Positions 51,631 to 60,492 of a stretch of DNA of 64,000 nt are shown one piece after another. Positions within the stretch are counted from its first letter, which is position 1. Every line of letters starts with the position of its first letter. Below the pieces are notes generated by a model that ran no database searches, was not told where the DNA came from, and was given only the letters and a program-made list of their open reading frames with translations. Location of the stretch: assembly GCF_000164865.1 (NCBI RefSeq), contig NC_014618.1, forward strand, positions 1,612,001-1,676,000. The letters run 5' to 3'. The stretch comes from [Enterobacter] lignolyticus SCF1 (GTDB lineage: Bacteria; Pseudomonadota; Gammaproteobacteria; Enterobacterales; Enterobacteriaceae). Both the position numbers and the translations under genes were made by a program.

Positions 51631-52218
51631 ATGAACCATGTCTGGGGACTTTTCTCTCATCCCGATCGGGAAATACACGTCATTAAGGATGAAAATGAAA
51701 CCGTGTCGCATCACTACACGCATCACGTGCTGGTGATGGCGGCAGTGCCGGTCGTTTGCGCCTTCCTCGGGACGACGCAGATTGGCTGGAGCTTTGGTGA
51801 CGGCGTGGTTATCAAGTTGTCCATGCTCACCGGGTTTGTGCTGGCGATAATGTTTTATGCGCTGATGCTGGCCGGGGTGGCGGTAATGGGACGCATAATC
51901 TGGTGGATGGCGCGGAACTATCCGCTGCGTCCGTCGCTGAAACGCTGCATGGTGTTCGCCGGTTATATTGCGACGCCCATGTTCATGAGCGGCATCATTG
52001 CGCTGTATCCGCTGGTCTGGCTTTGCGCCCTGGTGGGGACGATAGCGCTGTGCTACACCGGTTATCTGCTCTATCTGGGGATTCCGACCTTCCTGAGCAT
52101 TAGCCGCGAAGAGGGGCTGAGCTTTGCCAGCTCTACGCTCGCCATCGGCGTGCTGGTCCTTGAGGTGCTTCTGGCGATGACCGTGATTCTGTGGGGCTAT
52201 GGTTACCGCTTGTTCTGA
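51631..52218 (+). CDS. yohC: Yip1-family inner-membrane protein YohC
   Basis: A 195-residue protein with five hydrophobic helices, the length of E. coli YohC, beginning MNHVWGLFSHPDREIHVI; Yip1 domain family, function unknown. It is divergent from yohD and upstream of pbpG. A long inverted repeat follows its stop. No signal peptide is evident. Confidence 0.92.
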   Translation: MNHVWGLFSHPDREIHVIKDENETVSHHYTHHVLVMAAVPVVCAFLGTTQIGWSFGDGVVIKLSMLTGFVLAIMFYALMLAGVAVMGRIIWWMARNYPLRPSLKRCMVFAGYIATPMFMSGIIALYPLVWLCALVGTIALCYTGYLLYLGIPTFLSISREEGLSFASSTLAIGVLVLEVLLAMTVILWGYGYRLF

Positions 52219-52224
52219 GTTCAG

Positions 52225-52261
52225 GCATTGCTGGCGCTGATGTTTTAAGCGCCAGCAATGC
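52225..52261 (+). terminator. Long inverted repeat after yohC
   Basis: Perfect 14-bp arms GCATTGCTGGCGCT and AGCGCCAGCAATGC with a 9-nt loop, 6 nt past the yohC stop. No T-run; probably a transcript end-stabilising or terminator stem. Confidence 0.6.
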
Positions 52262-52397
52262 AGCATTTACTCACGATTATCTGGTGGCAAAAACGAGGCC
52301 CGGCAGGGTATGATGCCGGAAGCCGCGTTATTCCTTTCGGAACTCAACGTCCGGTACAACATAATTCGCACAAATAACTACCAGACTGCTCACCACC

Positions 52398-53342
52398 ATG
52401 CTGAAATTTCGAGTTTCCCTGCTCAGCCTTGCGCTGATGCTGGCTGTCCCTTTTGCGCCCCAGGCGATCGCTAAACCCGCTGCGACGACGACGGCGTCTA
52501 AGCCGGATATTGCTTCCGGTAGTGCAATGATTGTTGATTTGAACACCAACCAGGTTATCTACGCCAGCGACCCGGATCTGGTGCGTCCAATGGCCTCCAT
52601 CACGAAGCTGATGACCGCGATGGTCGTGCTGGATGCGCACCTGCCGCTGGACGAAATGCTGAAGGTTGATATTAGCCAGACGCCGGAGATGAAGGGCGTG
52701 TATTCCCGCGTGCGCCTTAACAGCGAAATCAGCCGTAAAAACATGCTGCTGCTGGCGCTGATGTCTTCAGAAAACCGCGCTGCGGCGAGCCTTGCGCACC
52801 ACTATCCGGGCGGCTATGACGCCTTTATCCGCGCGATGAACGCCAAGGCGAAAGCGCTGGGTATGACTCATACGCGCTACGTTGAGCCGACCGGGCTGTC
52901 GATTCATAACGTCTCGACCGCCCGCGACCTGACGAAACTGCTGATCGCCACGAAGCAGTATCCGCTGATCGGTCAGCTCAGCACCACGAAGGAAGATACC
53001 GCGACCTTCCGCAACCCGGCGTACACGCTGCCGTTTCGCAACACCAACCACCTGGTCTACCGCGACAACTGGAACATCCAGCTGACCAAAACCGGCTTTA
53101 CCAATGCGGCGGGGCACTGCCTGGTGATGCGTACGGTGATGAACAACCGTCCGGTGGCGATGGTGGTGATGGATGCGTTTGGTAAATACACCCATTTCGC
53201 CGACGCCAGCCGCCTGCGTACGTGGGTTGAAACCGGTAAAGTGATGCCGGTGCCGCCCGCGGCGCTGAGCTATAAAAAGCAGAAAGAAGCGCAGATGGCG
53301 AATGCCATCCTCAACGCGCAGCCGGCCACCCAGGCCGACTAA
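52398..53342 (+). CDS. pbpG: D-alanyl-D-alanine endopeptidase PBP7/8
   Basis: Periplasmic low-molecular-weight penicillin-binding protein that cuts DD cross-links in murein. It has 314 residues: signal peptide cleaved near QAIA-KPAA, then the SxxK motif Ser67-IT-Lys70, SxN at Ser124-Glu-Asn126 and KTG at 231-233. The start at 52398 matches the E. coli beginning (MxKFRVSL) though no strong ribosome-binding site is seen. It ends 2 nt from the convergent acetyltransferase gene. Close in role to mepS in this window. Confidence 0.96.
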   Translation: MLKFRVSLLSLALMLAVPFAPQAIAKPAATTTASKPDIASGSAMIVDLNTNQVIYASDPDLVRPMASITKLMTAMVVLDAHLPLDEMLKVDISQTPEMKGVYSRVRLNSEISRKNMLLLALMSSENRAAASLAHHYPGGYDAFIRAMNAKAKALGMTHTRYVEPTGLSIHNVSTARDLTKLLIATKQYPLIGQLSTTKEDTATFRNPAYTLPFRNTNHLVYRDNWNIQLTKTGFTNAAGHCLVMRTVMNNRPVAMVVMDAFGKYTHFADASRLRTWVETGKVMPVPPAALSYKKQKEAQMANAILNAQPATQAD

Positions 53343-53344
53343 CG

Positions 53345-53899
53345 CTACTCCGGCAGCGTCCAGTCACCGTCGTTGAGTGGACGCTGCATAATCACCGTAT
53401 CCCGCCAGTCGCCCAGCTTATAGCCCACGCTGCGCAGCTGTCCGACGACATCGAAACCGTGCTTTTTATGCAGCCGTAGCGATCCGGTGTTGTTATTGCC
53501 ATCGCCAATGACCGCCACCATCTGCCGCCACGGGCCCTGCTCGCATATGTCTATCAGGCGGGCGAGGAGCGCGCTGCCCAGGCCGCGACCGGCCATACTG
53601 GCATCCACGTAAATAGACTCTTCCAGGGTGTAGCGATAGGCCGGACGAGGCCGGTAGGGGCTGGCATAGCAGTAGCCGACGATAATGCCGCGATACAGCG
53701 CCACCAGCCACGGAAACCCGTCGCGGGTGATTTTTTTCATTCGTGTGCGCATTTCGTCGACGGAAGGGGGGACTTCTTCAAAGGAGGCCCGACCGTTCAG
53801 CACATGCCAGGCGTACAGCGCCGCAATGGCATGGGCATCATCAGGTACGGCATCCCGGATCTCTATCTCGGCACCTAATTCGGCATCAACCGCAGACAT
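53345..53899 (-). CDS. GNAT N-acetyltransferase, phosphinothricin/methionine sulfoximine type
   Basis: A 184-residue GNAT enzyme related to Pat and MnaT/MddA, which acetylate phosphinothricin or methionine sulfone/sulfoximine. Motifs include EIRDAVPDDAHAIAALYAWHV, EESIYVDASMAGRGLGSALLARLID (acetyl-CoA loop) and NNNTGSLRLHKKHGFDVVGQLRSVGYK. It has AAGGAG 8 nt before the ATG. In E. coli K-12 pbpG and dld lie together without this gene. A 24-bp perfect palindrome sits in its leader. The actual substrate cannot be read from sequence. Confidence 0.82.
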   Translation of the reverse strand: MSAVDAELGAEIEIRDAVPDDAHAIAALYAWHVLNGRASFEEVPPSVDEMRTRMKKITRDGFPWLVALYRGIIVGYCYASPYRPRPAYRYTLEESIYVDASMAGRGLGSALLARLIDICEQGPWRQMVAVIGDGNNNTGSLRLHKKHGFDVVGQLRSVGYKLGDWRDTVIMQRPLNDGDWTLPE

Positions 53900-53922
53900 G
53901 AGGTTAACTCCTTAGTTTGACA

Positions 53923-53946
53923 GGCCAGAGAAACGTTTCTCTGGCC
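53923..53946. promoter_or_regulatory. Perfect 24-bp palindrome upstream of the GNAT gene
   Basis: Arms GGCCAGAGAAAC and GTTTCTCTGGCC are exact reverse complements with no spacer. It lies 24 nt before the GNAT start and downstream of a candidate -10 (TATACA, 53963 down to 53958), so it would be an operator over the leader or a 5' hairpin in the mRNA. Confidence 0.6.
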
Positions 53947-54028
53947 ACCCGTCTTACTGTATAACGGAGTTTAACGCGATTACACTATTCCCCCCTTACT
54001 TCAGGGGGTAATAGCCCACAGTTACGCC

Positions 54029-55759
54029 TCACTCTTGTTCTGCTGAATGCGCCTCGCCCCAATATTTCTGCTTGCTGGTTTTGCCGATGCCGGGATTCAT
54101 GCTGTTGGTCGGATCATTCTCGCGATAAAACCGTTTTAACGTATCTGCGGCTTCATAGAGATGGCCGACGTTATGTTCCGCCGGATACTGCGCGCCGCGC
54201 TCGCGAAGCAGGGCCAGCATTTGCTCCTTCAGCGCATGGGCATCCACCCCTTTTTTGACGATATAGTCCTGGTGGAATACGTGGCACATAAAATGGCCGT
54301 AATAGAGTTTGTGCACCAGCTGGCTGTCGATGTCCGCCGGCAGCTGTTCAAACCACTCGGTATCGTTGCGGCGCAGGGCGATATCCAGCGCCAGAATGTC
54401 TTCCACCTCATCGGCATGTACCGCCTGATAGCGAATCGCCGCGCCCGCCGCCGCAAAGCGGTGGAGAAACGCTTTGCTGCCCTCTTCGGCGGTACAGACG
54501 AAGAAATCCCCCTGCGCATCGGCGAAATAGCGCTTGAGCCAGGCTTCGGCCTCGTCGATACCGTTGCCCGCCATTTTCAGCAGCAGGTGGTGTTCGTACT
54601 TATCGCGCCAGACCTTCATGCGCTCCGGCAGATGCGCCGGGAAAGCGTGGCCGACCTTCTGCATAAAGCGGTCGGTGAAGTGGGGCTTAAACAGCGACAC
54701 TTTTTCCAGCATTGCATCCGTACGCCCCTTCAGGGTGAAAAAGAACGGCATTTTGTCGGTGCCGAGCTTGTCGATCATCAGGAAGGTGTCTTTACCGTAT
54801 TTTTCGGCGATGTCGTAGATATCGCGGTGCATATATTCGCCCGCCACCGGCAGATGCTCGAACTCGGCCAGAATGTGGCGACGGATCTCCGTCAGCACCT
54901 GCGGCTGGTTGGTGCCGATATAAAACACCTGCTGGCGTTTTTCCGCCGGGAAGGTATCGAGGCGTACGGCGAACACCGCAAGCTTACCGGCGCAGCCGGA
55001 GGATTCGAACAGACGGTCCGGATCCGCGTTATAGCGGGCCGGGGTGTCGGCGTCCACGTCGCGTACGCGGCTGACGTAGTCGTGATCGTGGGCGTGACGG
55101 CCGTCGTGCTGCACGTCGGCGTCGGTGACCCGCTCATCGTCAAGCTTGCTGAGGATCTGCTCCGGCGTCGTGCCAAGATCAATCCCCAGGTGGTTGACAA
55201 GCTGCAGCTTGCCGTCGTCGTTGATGCGGGCAAACAGGGACATTTCGGTATAGGCAGGGCCGCGCTGGACCAGCGAGCCGCCGGAGTTGTTGCAGATACC
55301 GCCGACAACCGATGCGCCAATACAGGATGAGCCAATCACCGAGTGCGGCTCGCGCCCCAGCGGCTTCAGCGCTTTTTCCAGCGAATAGAGCGTGGTGCCC
55401 GGGTAGGCCAGCACCTGTTCACCCTTATCCAGCAGGTGCAGCTTGTCCAGCCGCAGGGTGCTGATAATAACGATATCGCGATCGTAATCGTTGCCGCTCG
55501 GCGTTGAGCCTTCGGTCAGTCCGGTGTTTGCCGCCTGCATCAGGATGATTTTGTCGGCATTGACGCAGGCGTTGAGCACGCGCCACAGCTCAAGCAGCGA
55601 GCCGGGGAACACCACCGCCAGCGCCTCGCCGTTACCCGAGCGGAAGCCCTTGCGATAGCGGGCGGTTTTGGCCGGATCGGTCAGCAGGTGAGAGGGGCCG
55701 ACCAGGCGAGCCAGTTCTGCGAGCAGGGTCGCGTTGTCAGTTATCGTTATAGTGGACAT
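54029..55759 (-). CDS. dld: Quinone-dependent D-lactate dehydrogenase
   Basis: Peripheral inner-membrane FAD enzyme that oxidises D-lactate to pyruvate and reduces quinone. It has 576 residues, close to E. coli Dld (571): an FAD-binding type 4 domain with IGSSCIGASVVGGICNNSGG, a cap domain, and a C-terminal membrane-binding region rich in basic residues with MNPGIGKTSKQKYW. GGAG lies 8 nt before the ATG. It stands alone on its strand and is divergent from bglX. Confidence 0.96.
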   Translation of the reverse strand: MSTITITDNATLLAELARLVGPSHLLTDPAKTARYRKGFRSGNGEALAVVFPGSLLELWRVLNACVNADKIILMQAANTGLTEGSTPSGNDYDRDIVIISTLRLDKLHLLDKGEQVLAYPGTTLYSLEKALKPLGREPHSVIGSSCIGASVVGGICNNSGGSLVQRGPAYTEMSLFARINDDGKLQLVNHLGIDLGTTPEQILSKLDDERVTDADVQHDGRHAHDHDYVSRVRDVDADTPARYNADPDRLFESSGCAGKLAVFAVRLDTFPAEKRQQVFYIGTNQPQVLTEIRRHILAEFEHLPVAGEYMHRDIYDIAEKYGKDTFLMIDKLGTDKMPFFFTLKGRTDAMLEKVSLFKPHFTDRFMQKVGHAFPAHLPERMKVWRDKYEHHLLLKMAGNGIDEAEAWLKRYFADAQGDFFVCTAEEGSKAFLHRFAAAGAAIRYQAVHADEVEDILALDIALRRNDTEWFEQLPADIDSQLVHKLYYGHFMCHVFHQDYIVKKGVDAHALKEQMLALLRERGAQYPAEHNVGHLYEAADTLKRFYRENDPTNSMNPGIGKTSKQKYWGEAHSAEQE

Positions 55760-55946
55760 TTTTCCACTCCTTGTGGTGAGGCAAATTTGTCGTCACTAAG
55801 AATAGCGCTTTGTATGACAATATGGCGAAAGAATGTCGCGCAATATCGGAGAATATCCGGAGAATTCCTGCCGGGGTTATGGCAAACTGCGGTTTTTCTT
55901 AGGCTTTAGAAGCCTCTGGTCTGGTTTAAAGAGAGTACACATAACG

Positions 55947-58244
55947 ATGAAATGGCTTTGCTCTGTAGGTGTTGCCGTCAGTCTTGCGCTACAGCCAGCG
56001 TTAGCTGACGATCTGTTCGGCAACCATCCGCTGACGCCGCAGGCGCGGGATGCGTTCGTCACCGACTTGCTCAAGAAAATGACCGTTGATGAGAAAATCG
56101 GCCAGCTGCGCCTGATAAGCGTCGGGCCGGATAACCCGAAAGAAGCCATTCGCGAGATGATCAAAGGCGGGCAGGTGGGAGCTATCTTTAATACCGTCAC
56201 CCGTAAGGATATCCGCGCCATGCAGGACCAGGTGATGCAGCTTAGCCGCCTGAAAATCCCGCTGTTTTTTGCCTATGACGTGGTGCACGGTCAGCGTACG
56301 GTATTCCCGATAAGCCTGGGCCTGGCGTCGTCCTTTAACCTTGATGCCGTACGCACGGTGGGCCGCGTATCCGCGTATGAAGCCGCCGACGACGGTCTGA
56401 ACATGACCTGGGCGCCGATGGTCGACGTTTCGCGCGATCCGCGCTGGGGCCGCGTCTCTGAAGGCTTCGGCGAAGATACATATCTGACCGCCACCATGGG
56501 CAAAACCATGGTGGAGGCCATGCAGGGCAAAAGCCCGGCGGACCGCTACTCGGTGATGACCAGCGTGAAGCACTTTGCCGCCTACGGCGCGGTGGAGGGC
56601 GGGAAGGAGTACAACACCGTCGATATGAGCACCCAGCGCCTGTTTAACGACTATATGCCGCCGTACAAAGCCGCTCTGGACGCCGGCAGCGGCGGGGTGA
56701 TGGTGGCGCTGAACTCGCTTAACGGCACCCCGGCGTCGTCGGATTCCTGGCTGCTGAAAGATCTGCTGCGCGACGAGTGGGGCTTTAAGGGCATTACCAT
56801 TTCCGACCATGGCGCAATCAAAGAGCTTATCAGGCACGGTACGGCGTCCGACCCGGAGGATGCGGTGCGCGTCGCGCTCAGGTCCGGCATCAATATGAGC
56901 ATGAGCGATGAGTACTACAGCAAATACCTGCCGGGCCTTATCAAAAGCGGTAAGGTGACGATGGCGGAGCTGGATGACGCCGCCCGCCATGTGCTGAACG
57001 TGAAGTATGACATGGGGCTGTTTAACGATCCGTACAGCCACCTTGGAGCGAAAAATACCGATCCGCAGGACACCAACGCCGAAAGTCGTCTGCACCGTAC
57101 GCAGGCGCGCGAAGTGGCCCGCGAAAGCCTGGTGCTGTTGAAAAACCGTCTTGAAACCCTGCCGCTGAAAAAATCCGGCACCATTGCGGTGGTGGGCCCG
57201 CTGGCCGACAGCAAACGCGACGTCATGGGCAGCTGGTCCGCCGCGGGCGTAGCCGACCAGTCCGTCACCGTACTGACCGGGATTAAAAACGCCGTCGGCG
57301 ATAACGCGAAGGTGGTTTACGCCAAAGGCGCCAACGTCTCTAATGAAAAAGACATTATCGAGTTCCTCAACCAGTATGAGAAAGCGGTACAGGTTGACCC
57401 GCGCTCGCCGCAGGCGATGATTGACGAAGCCGTTGCCGCGGCGAAGCAGTCCGACGTGGTGGTTGCCGTAGTCGGCGAAGCGCAGGGCATGGCGCATGAA
57501 GCCTCCAGCCGGACCGAGCTGAACATCCCGCAAAGCCAGCGCGACCTGATAAGCGCCCTGAAGGCCACGGGTAAACCGCTGGTGCTGGTGCTGATGAACG
57601 GCCGTCCGCTGACGCTGGTGGAAGAGGACAGGCAGGCCGACGCGATTCTGGAAACCTGGTTTGCCGGTACCGAAGGCGGTAACGCTATCGCCGACGTACT
57701 GTTCGGCGACTATAACCCGTCCGGCAAGCTGCCGATGTCTTTCCCGCGCTCGGTAGGGCAGATCCCGACCTATTACAGCCACCTCAACACCGGCCGTCCG
57801 TATAACCCGGAGAAGCCCAATAAGTACACCTCGCACTATTTTGACGAAGCCAACGGTCCGCTGTATCCGTTCGGCTATGGTCTGAGCTACACCACCTTTA
57901 GCGTCTCCGACGTGAAGATGTCCGCGCCGACCATGAAACCTGACGGCAGCGAGACCGCCAGCGTCGATGTCACCAACACTGGCAAACGCGAAGGTGCGAC
58001 GGTTATCCAGCTCTATCTGCAGGACGTTACCGCCTCCATGAGCCGTCCGGTGAAGCAGCTGCGCGGCTTTAAGAAGGTGAACCTCAAACCGGGTGAGACG
58101 CAAACCGTCAGCTTCCCGATAGACGTCGAGGCGCTGAAATTCTGGAACCAGCGGATGAAATATGCCGCCGAGCCGGGCAAGTTCAACGTCTTTATCGGCG
58201 TTGACTCCGCCCGCGTGAAGCAGGGCGAGTTTGAACTGCAGTGA
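55947..58244 (+). CDS. bglX: Periplasmic beta-glucosidase BglX
   Basis: Glycoside hydrolase family 3 beta-glucosidase that splits beta-linked glucosides in the periplasm. It has 765 residues as in E. coli: signal peptide MKWLCSVGVAVSLALQPALA, a TIM-barrel domain with KHFAAYGAVEGG and the nucleophile region ITISDHGAIKEL, an alpha/beta sandwich with VGEAQGMAHEASSRTELNIP, and a C-terminal fibronectin III-like domain. The ATG at 55947 gives the E. coli signal peptide; the open frame begins 38 codons earlier. A strong terminator follows. Confidence 0.96.
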   Translation: MKWLCSVGVAVSLALQPALADDLFGNHPLTPQARDAFVTDLLKKMTVDEKIGQLRLISVGPDNPKEAIREMIKGGQVGAIFNTVTRKDIRAMQDQVMQLSRLKIPLFFAYDVVHGQRTVFPISLGLASSFNLDAVRTVGRVSAYEAADDGLNMTWAPMVDVSRDPRWGRVSEGFGEDTYLTATMGKTMVEAMQGKSPADRYSVMTSVKHFAAYGAVEGGKEYNTVDMSTQRLFNDYMPPYKAALDAGSGGVMVALNSLNGTPASSDSWLLKDLLRDEWGFKGITISDHGAIKELIRHGTASDPEDAVRVALRSGINMSMSDEYYSKYLPGLIKSGKVTMAELDDAARHVLNVKYDMGLFNDPYSHLGAKNTDPQDTNAESRLHRTQAREVARESLVLLKNRLETLPLKKSGTIAVVGPLADSKRDVMGSWSAAGVADQSVTVLTGIKNAVGDNAKVVYAKGANVSNEKDIIEFLNQYEKAVQVDPRSPQAMIDEAVAAAKQSDVVVAVVGEAQGMAHEASSRTELNIPQSQRDLISALKATGKPLVLVLMNGRPLTLVEEDRQADAILETWFAGTEGGNAIADVLFGDYNPSGKLPMSFPRSVGQIPTYYSHLNTGRPYNPEKPNKYTSHYFDEANGPLYPFGYGLSYTTFSVSDVKMSAPTMKPDGSETASVDVTNTGKREGATVIQLYLQDVTASMSRPVKQLRGFKKVNLKPGETQTVSFPIDVEALKFWNQRMKYAAEPGKFNVFIGVDSARVKQGEFELQ

Positions 58245-58260
58245 TTTACGTTCAATGTGC

Positions 58261-58289
58261 AAAGGCCGGGTAACCGGCCTTTTTCTTTT
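58261..58289 (+). terminator. Intrinsic terminator of bglX
   Basis: AAAGGCCGG and CCGGCCTTT arms with a GTAA loop and a T-rich run (TTTTTCTTTT), 16 nt after the bglX stop. Confidence 0.92.
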
Positions 58290-58412
58290 CGTCAGACGCC
58301 GCTTCGCTTTCTGGCAACTATCCAATTCCATTTTTGAGATTTCGGAATCCCTATTCCTGGACTATCTTTTTAGTCTAACGCCCTGAAAATACACATCAGA
58401 AGAGGAATAAGC

Positions 58413-59321
58413 ATGACAGCCAAAACGTGGAGTATTGCGGGGGCGCTACTGCTTGCCGCCACCGCCCAGGCGGCAGAGCCGGTGAAGGTCGGTTCGAAGA
58501 TTGATACCGAAGGGGCTCTGCTTGGCAATATCATTTTGCAGGTGCTGGAAAGCCACGGCGTGAAAACGGTCAACAAGGTGCAGCTTGGCACCACGCCGGT
58601 AGTGCGCGGCGCGATCACGTCGGGCGAACTGGATATCTACCCGGAATATACCGGCAACGGCGCGTTTTTCTTTAAAGACGAAAGCGATCCGGCGTGGAAA
58701 AACGCGCAGCAGGGATACGAAAAAGTGAAAAAGCTCGATGCTGAGCAAAATAAGCTGATCTGGCTGACGCCGGCGCCGGCCAACAACACCTGGACCATTG
58801 CCGTACGTCAGGACCTGGCGCAAAAGAACAAGCTGGTCTCTCTGGCGGATCTCAGCGGTTATCTGAAGCAGGGCGGGACCTTCAAACTGGCGGCCTCGGC
58901 GGAGTTTATCGAACGCCCGGACGCGCTGCCCGCGTTTGAGAAAGCCTATGGCTTCAGGCTCGATCAGGGGCAGCTGCTGTCGCTGGCGGGCGGCGATACG
59001 GCGGTGACCATCAAAGCGGCGGCGCAGCAGACCTCCGGCGTTAACGCCGCCATGGCCTACGGCACTGACGGCCCGGTAGCGGCGCTCGGCCTGCAAACCC
59101 TGAGCGATCCGAAAGGCGTACAGCCCATCTACGCGCCAACGCCGGTCGTGCGGGAGGCGGTGCTGAAGGAATATCCGCAGATAGCCGAGTGGCTGAAGCC
59201 GGTGTTTGAAGGGCTGGATGAAAAGACGCTGCAAAAGCTGAACGCCAGCATTGCGGTCGAAGGGCTGGATGCGAAGAAAGTCGCAGCGGACTGGCTGAAA
59301 CAGCAAGGGCTTGCAAAGTAA
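58413..59321 (+). CDS. osmF: Osmoprotectant ABC importer, periplasmic binding protein OsmF
   Basis: Solute-binding protein (YehZ) of the OpuCC/ProX family for the YehWXYZ transporter. It has 302 residues: signal peptide ending near ATAQA-AEP, then the substrate domain with VGSKIDTEGALLGNI and SGELDIYPEYTGNGAFFF. AGAGGA precedes the ATG. In E. coli the operon is RpoS-dependent and osmotically induced; CTATCTT at 58362-58368 is a plausible RpoS-type -10. It is first of osmF-yehYXW. Confidence 0.94.
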   Translation: MTAKTWSIAGALLLAATAQAAEPVKVGSKIDTEGALLGNIILQVLESHGVKTVNKVQLGTTPVVRGAITSGELDIYPEYTGNGAFFFKDESDPAWKNAQQGYEKVKKLDAEQNKLIWLTPAPANNTWTIAVRQDLAQKNKLVSLADLSGYLKQGGTFKLAASAEFIERPDALPAFEKAYGFRLDQGQLLSLAGGDTAVTIKAAAQQTSGVNAAMAYGTDGPVAALGLQTLSDPKGVQPIYAPTPVVREAVLKEYPQIAEWLKPVFEGLDEKTLQKLNASIAVEGLDAKKVAADWLKQQGLAK

Positions 59322-59334
59322 GTCGGGCTAACGC

Positions 59335-60492
59335 GTGAGATTTCATTGTCATAATCGAGTATTGCTGCTGCTGGCGCTTATCGCGCTGGCGGCCGCCCTC
59401 CTGCCGTTCGTGAACTATGCGCCTAACCGGCTGGTCTCTGGCGAAAGCCGCGCCCTCTGGCAGATCTGGTCTTTTCCTCCGGCGCTGCTGGCGCTCATCC
59501 CGCTGGTCCTTATTGCGCTGAGCGCGGTACCGGGCCGGCCTGGGCTGGTTGCCACTCTGCTGTTTACCCAGGGGCTTTTTATTCTGCTGATGTGGGGCGG
59601 GGGAAAAGCCGCCACGCTGCTGGCGCAGAACGGCAGTTCGCTGGCGCGTACGTCGGCGGGCAGCGGTCTGTGGCTGTGGCTGGCGCTGGCGCTGCTGGCC
59701 TGTAGCGACGCCATCCGTCGCCTGACGTCGTCCGCGCTCTGGCGCTGGCTGCTGAACGCGCAGATTTGGATCCTGCCGCTGGTGCTGCTCGGCGCCGGGA
59801 CGCTGAACGATCTGTCGCTGCTGCGCGAGTACGCTAACCGTCAGGATGTGTTTGACGCCGCCCTGCAGCAGCATCTGATCCTGCTGTTCGGCACCCTGCT
59901 GCCGGGGCTGCTTATCGGCGTGCCCGTCGGCCTGTGGTGCTGGCAGCATCCGGTGCGTCAGGCCCGTACGTTTACGCTGCTCAACGCTATCCAGACGATA
60001 CCGTCGGTGGCGCTGTTCGGCCTGCTGATCGCCCCGCTGGCGGGGCTGGTCAGGCACTTTCCCTGGCTTGGGGCGGCAGGCATTGGCGGCACCGGTCTGA
60101 CCCCGGCGCTGATAGCGCTGGTGCTGTACGCGCTGCTGCCGCTGGTGCGCGGCGTGGTGGCCGGTCTGCAGCAGGTGGCGGCGGACGTACTGGAAAGCGC
60201 CTCCGCCATGGGTATGAGCCATCGCCAGCGCTTCTGGCGCGTGCAGCTGCCGCTGGCGATGCCGGTGCTGCTGCGCAGCCTGCGGGTGGTGACGGTACAA
60301 ACGGTTGGGATGGCGGTGGTCGCCGCGCTTATCGGCGCGGGCGGTTTTGGCGCGCTGGTGTTTCAGGGCTTACTCAGCAGCGCGCTGGATCTGGTGCTGT
60401 TGGGGGTCATTCCGGTGATCGCGCTGGCGGTGGTGGTTGATGCGCTGTTCAGCCTGTGGCTGGCGCTGCTAAAAGGGGATACCCATGATTGA
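59335..60492 (+). CDS. yehY: Osmoprotectant ABC importer, permease YehY
   Basis: Permease of the YehWXYZ system, 385 residues as in E. coli. The N-terminal part is a variable membrane region of about five helices. The C-terminal 200 residues are a binding-protein-dependent permease domain with VPSVALFGLLIAPLAGL and the ATPase-contact loop ESASAMGMSHRQRFWRVQLPLAMPV. It starts at GTG, 13 nt after osmF, with only a weak ribosome-binding site, and overlaps yehX by 8 nt. Confidence 0.93.
   Translation: MRFHCHNRVLLLLALIALAAALLPFVNYAPNRLVSGESRALWQIWSFPPALLALIPLVLIALSAVPGRPGLVATLLFTQGLFILLMWGGGKAATLLAQNGSSLARTSAGSGLWLWLALALLACSDAIRRLTSSALWRWLLNAQIWILPLVLLGAGTLNDLSLLREYANRQDVFDAALQQHLILLFGTLLPGLLIGVPVGLWCWQHPVRQARTFTLLNAIQTIPSVALFGLLIAPLAGLVRHFPWLGAAGIGGTGLTPALIALVLYALLPLVRGVVAGLQQVAADVLESASAMGMSHRQRFWRVQLPLAMPVLLRSLRVVTVQTVGMAVVAALIGAGGFGALVFQGLLSSALDLVLLGVIPVIALAVVVDALFSLWLALLKGDTHD

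Noticed and set aside
52315..52400. Short upstream frame before pbpG as a leader peptide
   Set aside because: It runs out of frame into pbpG with no clear ribosome-binding site or stop-coupled design.
53923..53946. Palindrome centred on AAACGTTT as a Cra operator
   Set aside because: The Cra core needs TGAAACG; here the bases flanking the centre are AGAAACG, so it does not fit despite the shared middle.
56001..58331. Open frame of 776 codons antisense to bglX
   Set aside because: It lies wholly opposite a well-recognised gene. It reads as low-complexity His/Arg/Gly-rich sequence, has no family match, and is explained by the GC-rich codon pattern of bglX.
59041..60300. Open frame of 419 codons antisense to osmF-yehY
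   Set aside because: Gln/Arg-rich shadow of two certain genes; no start signal.
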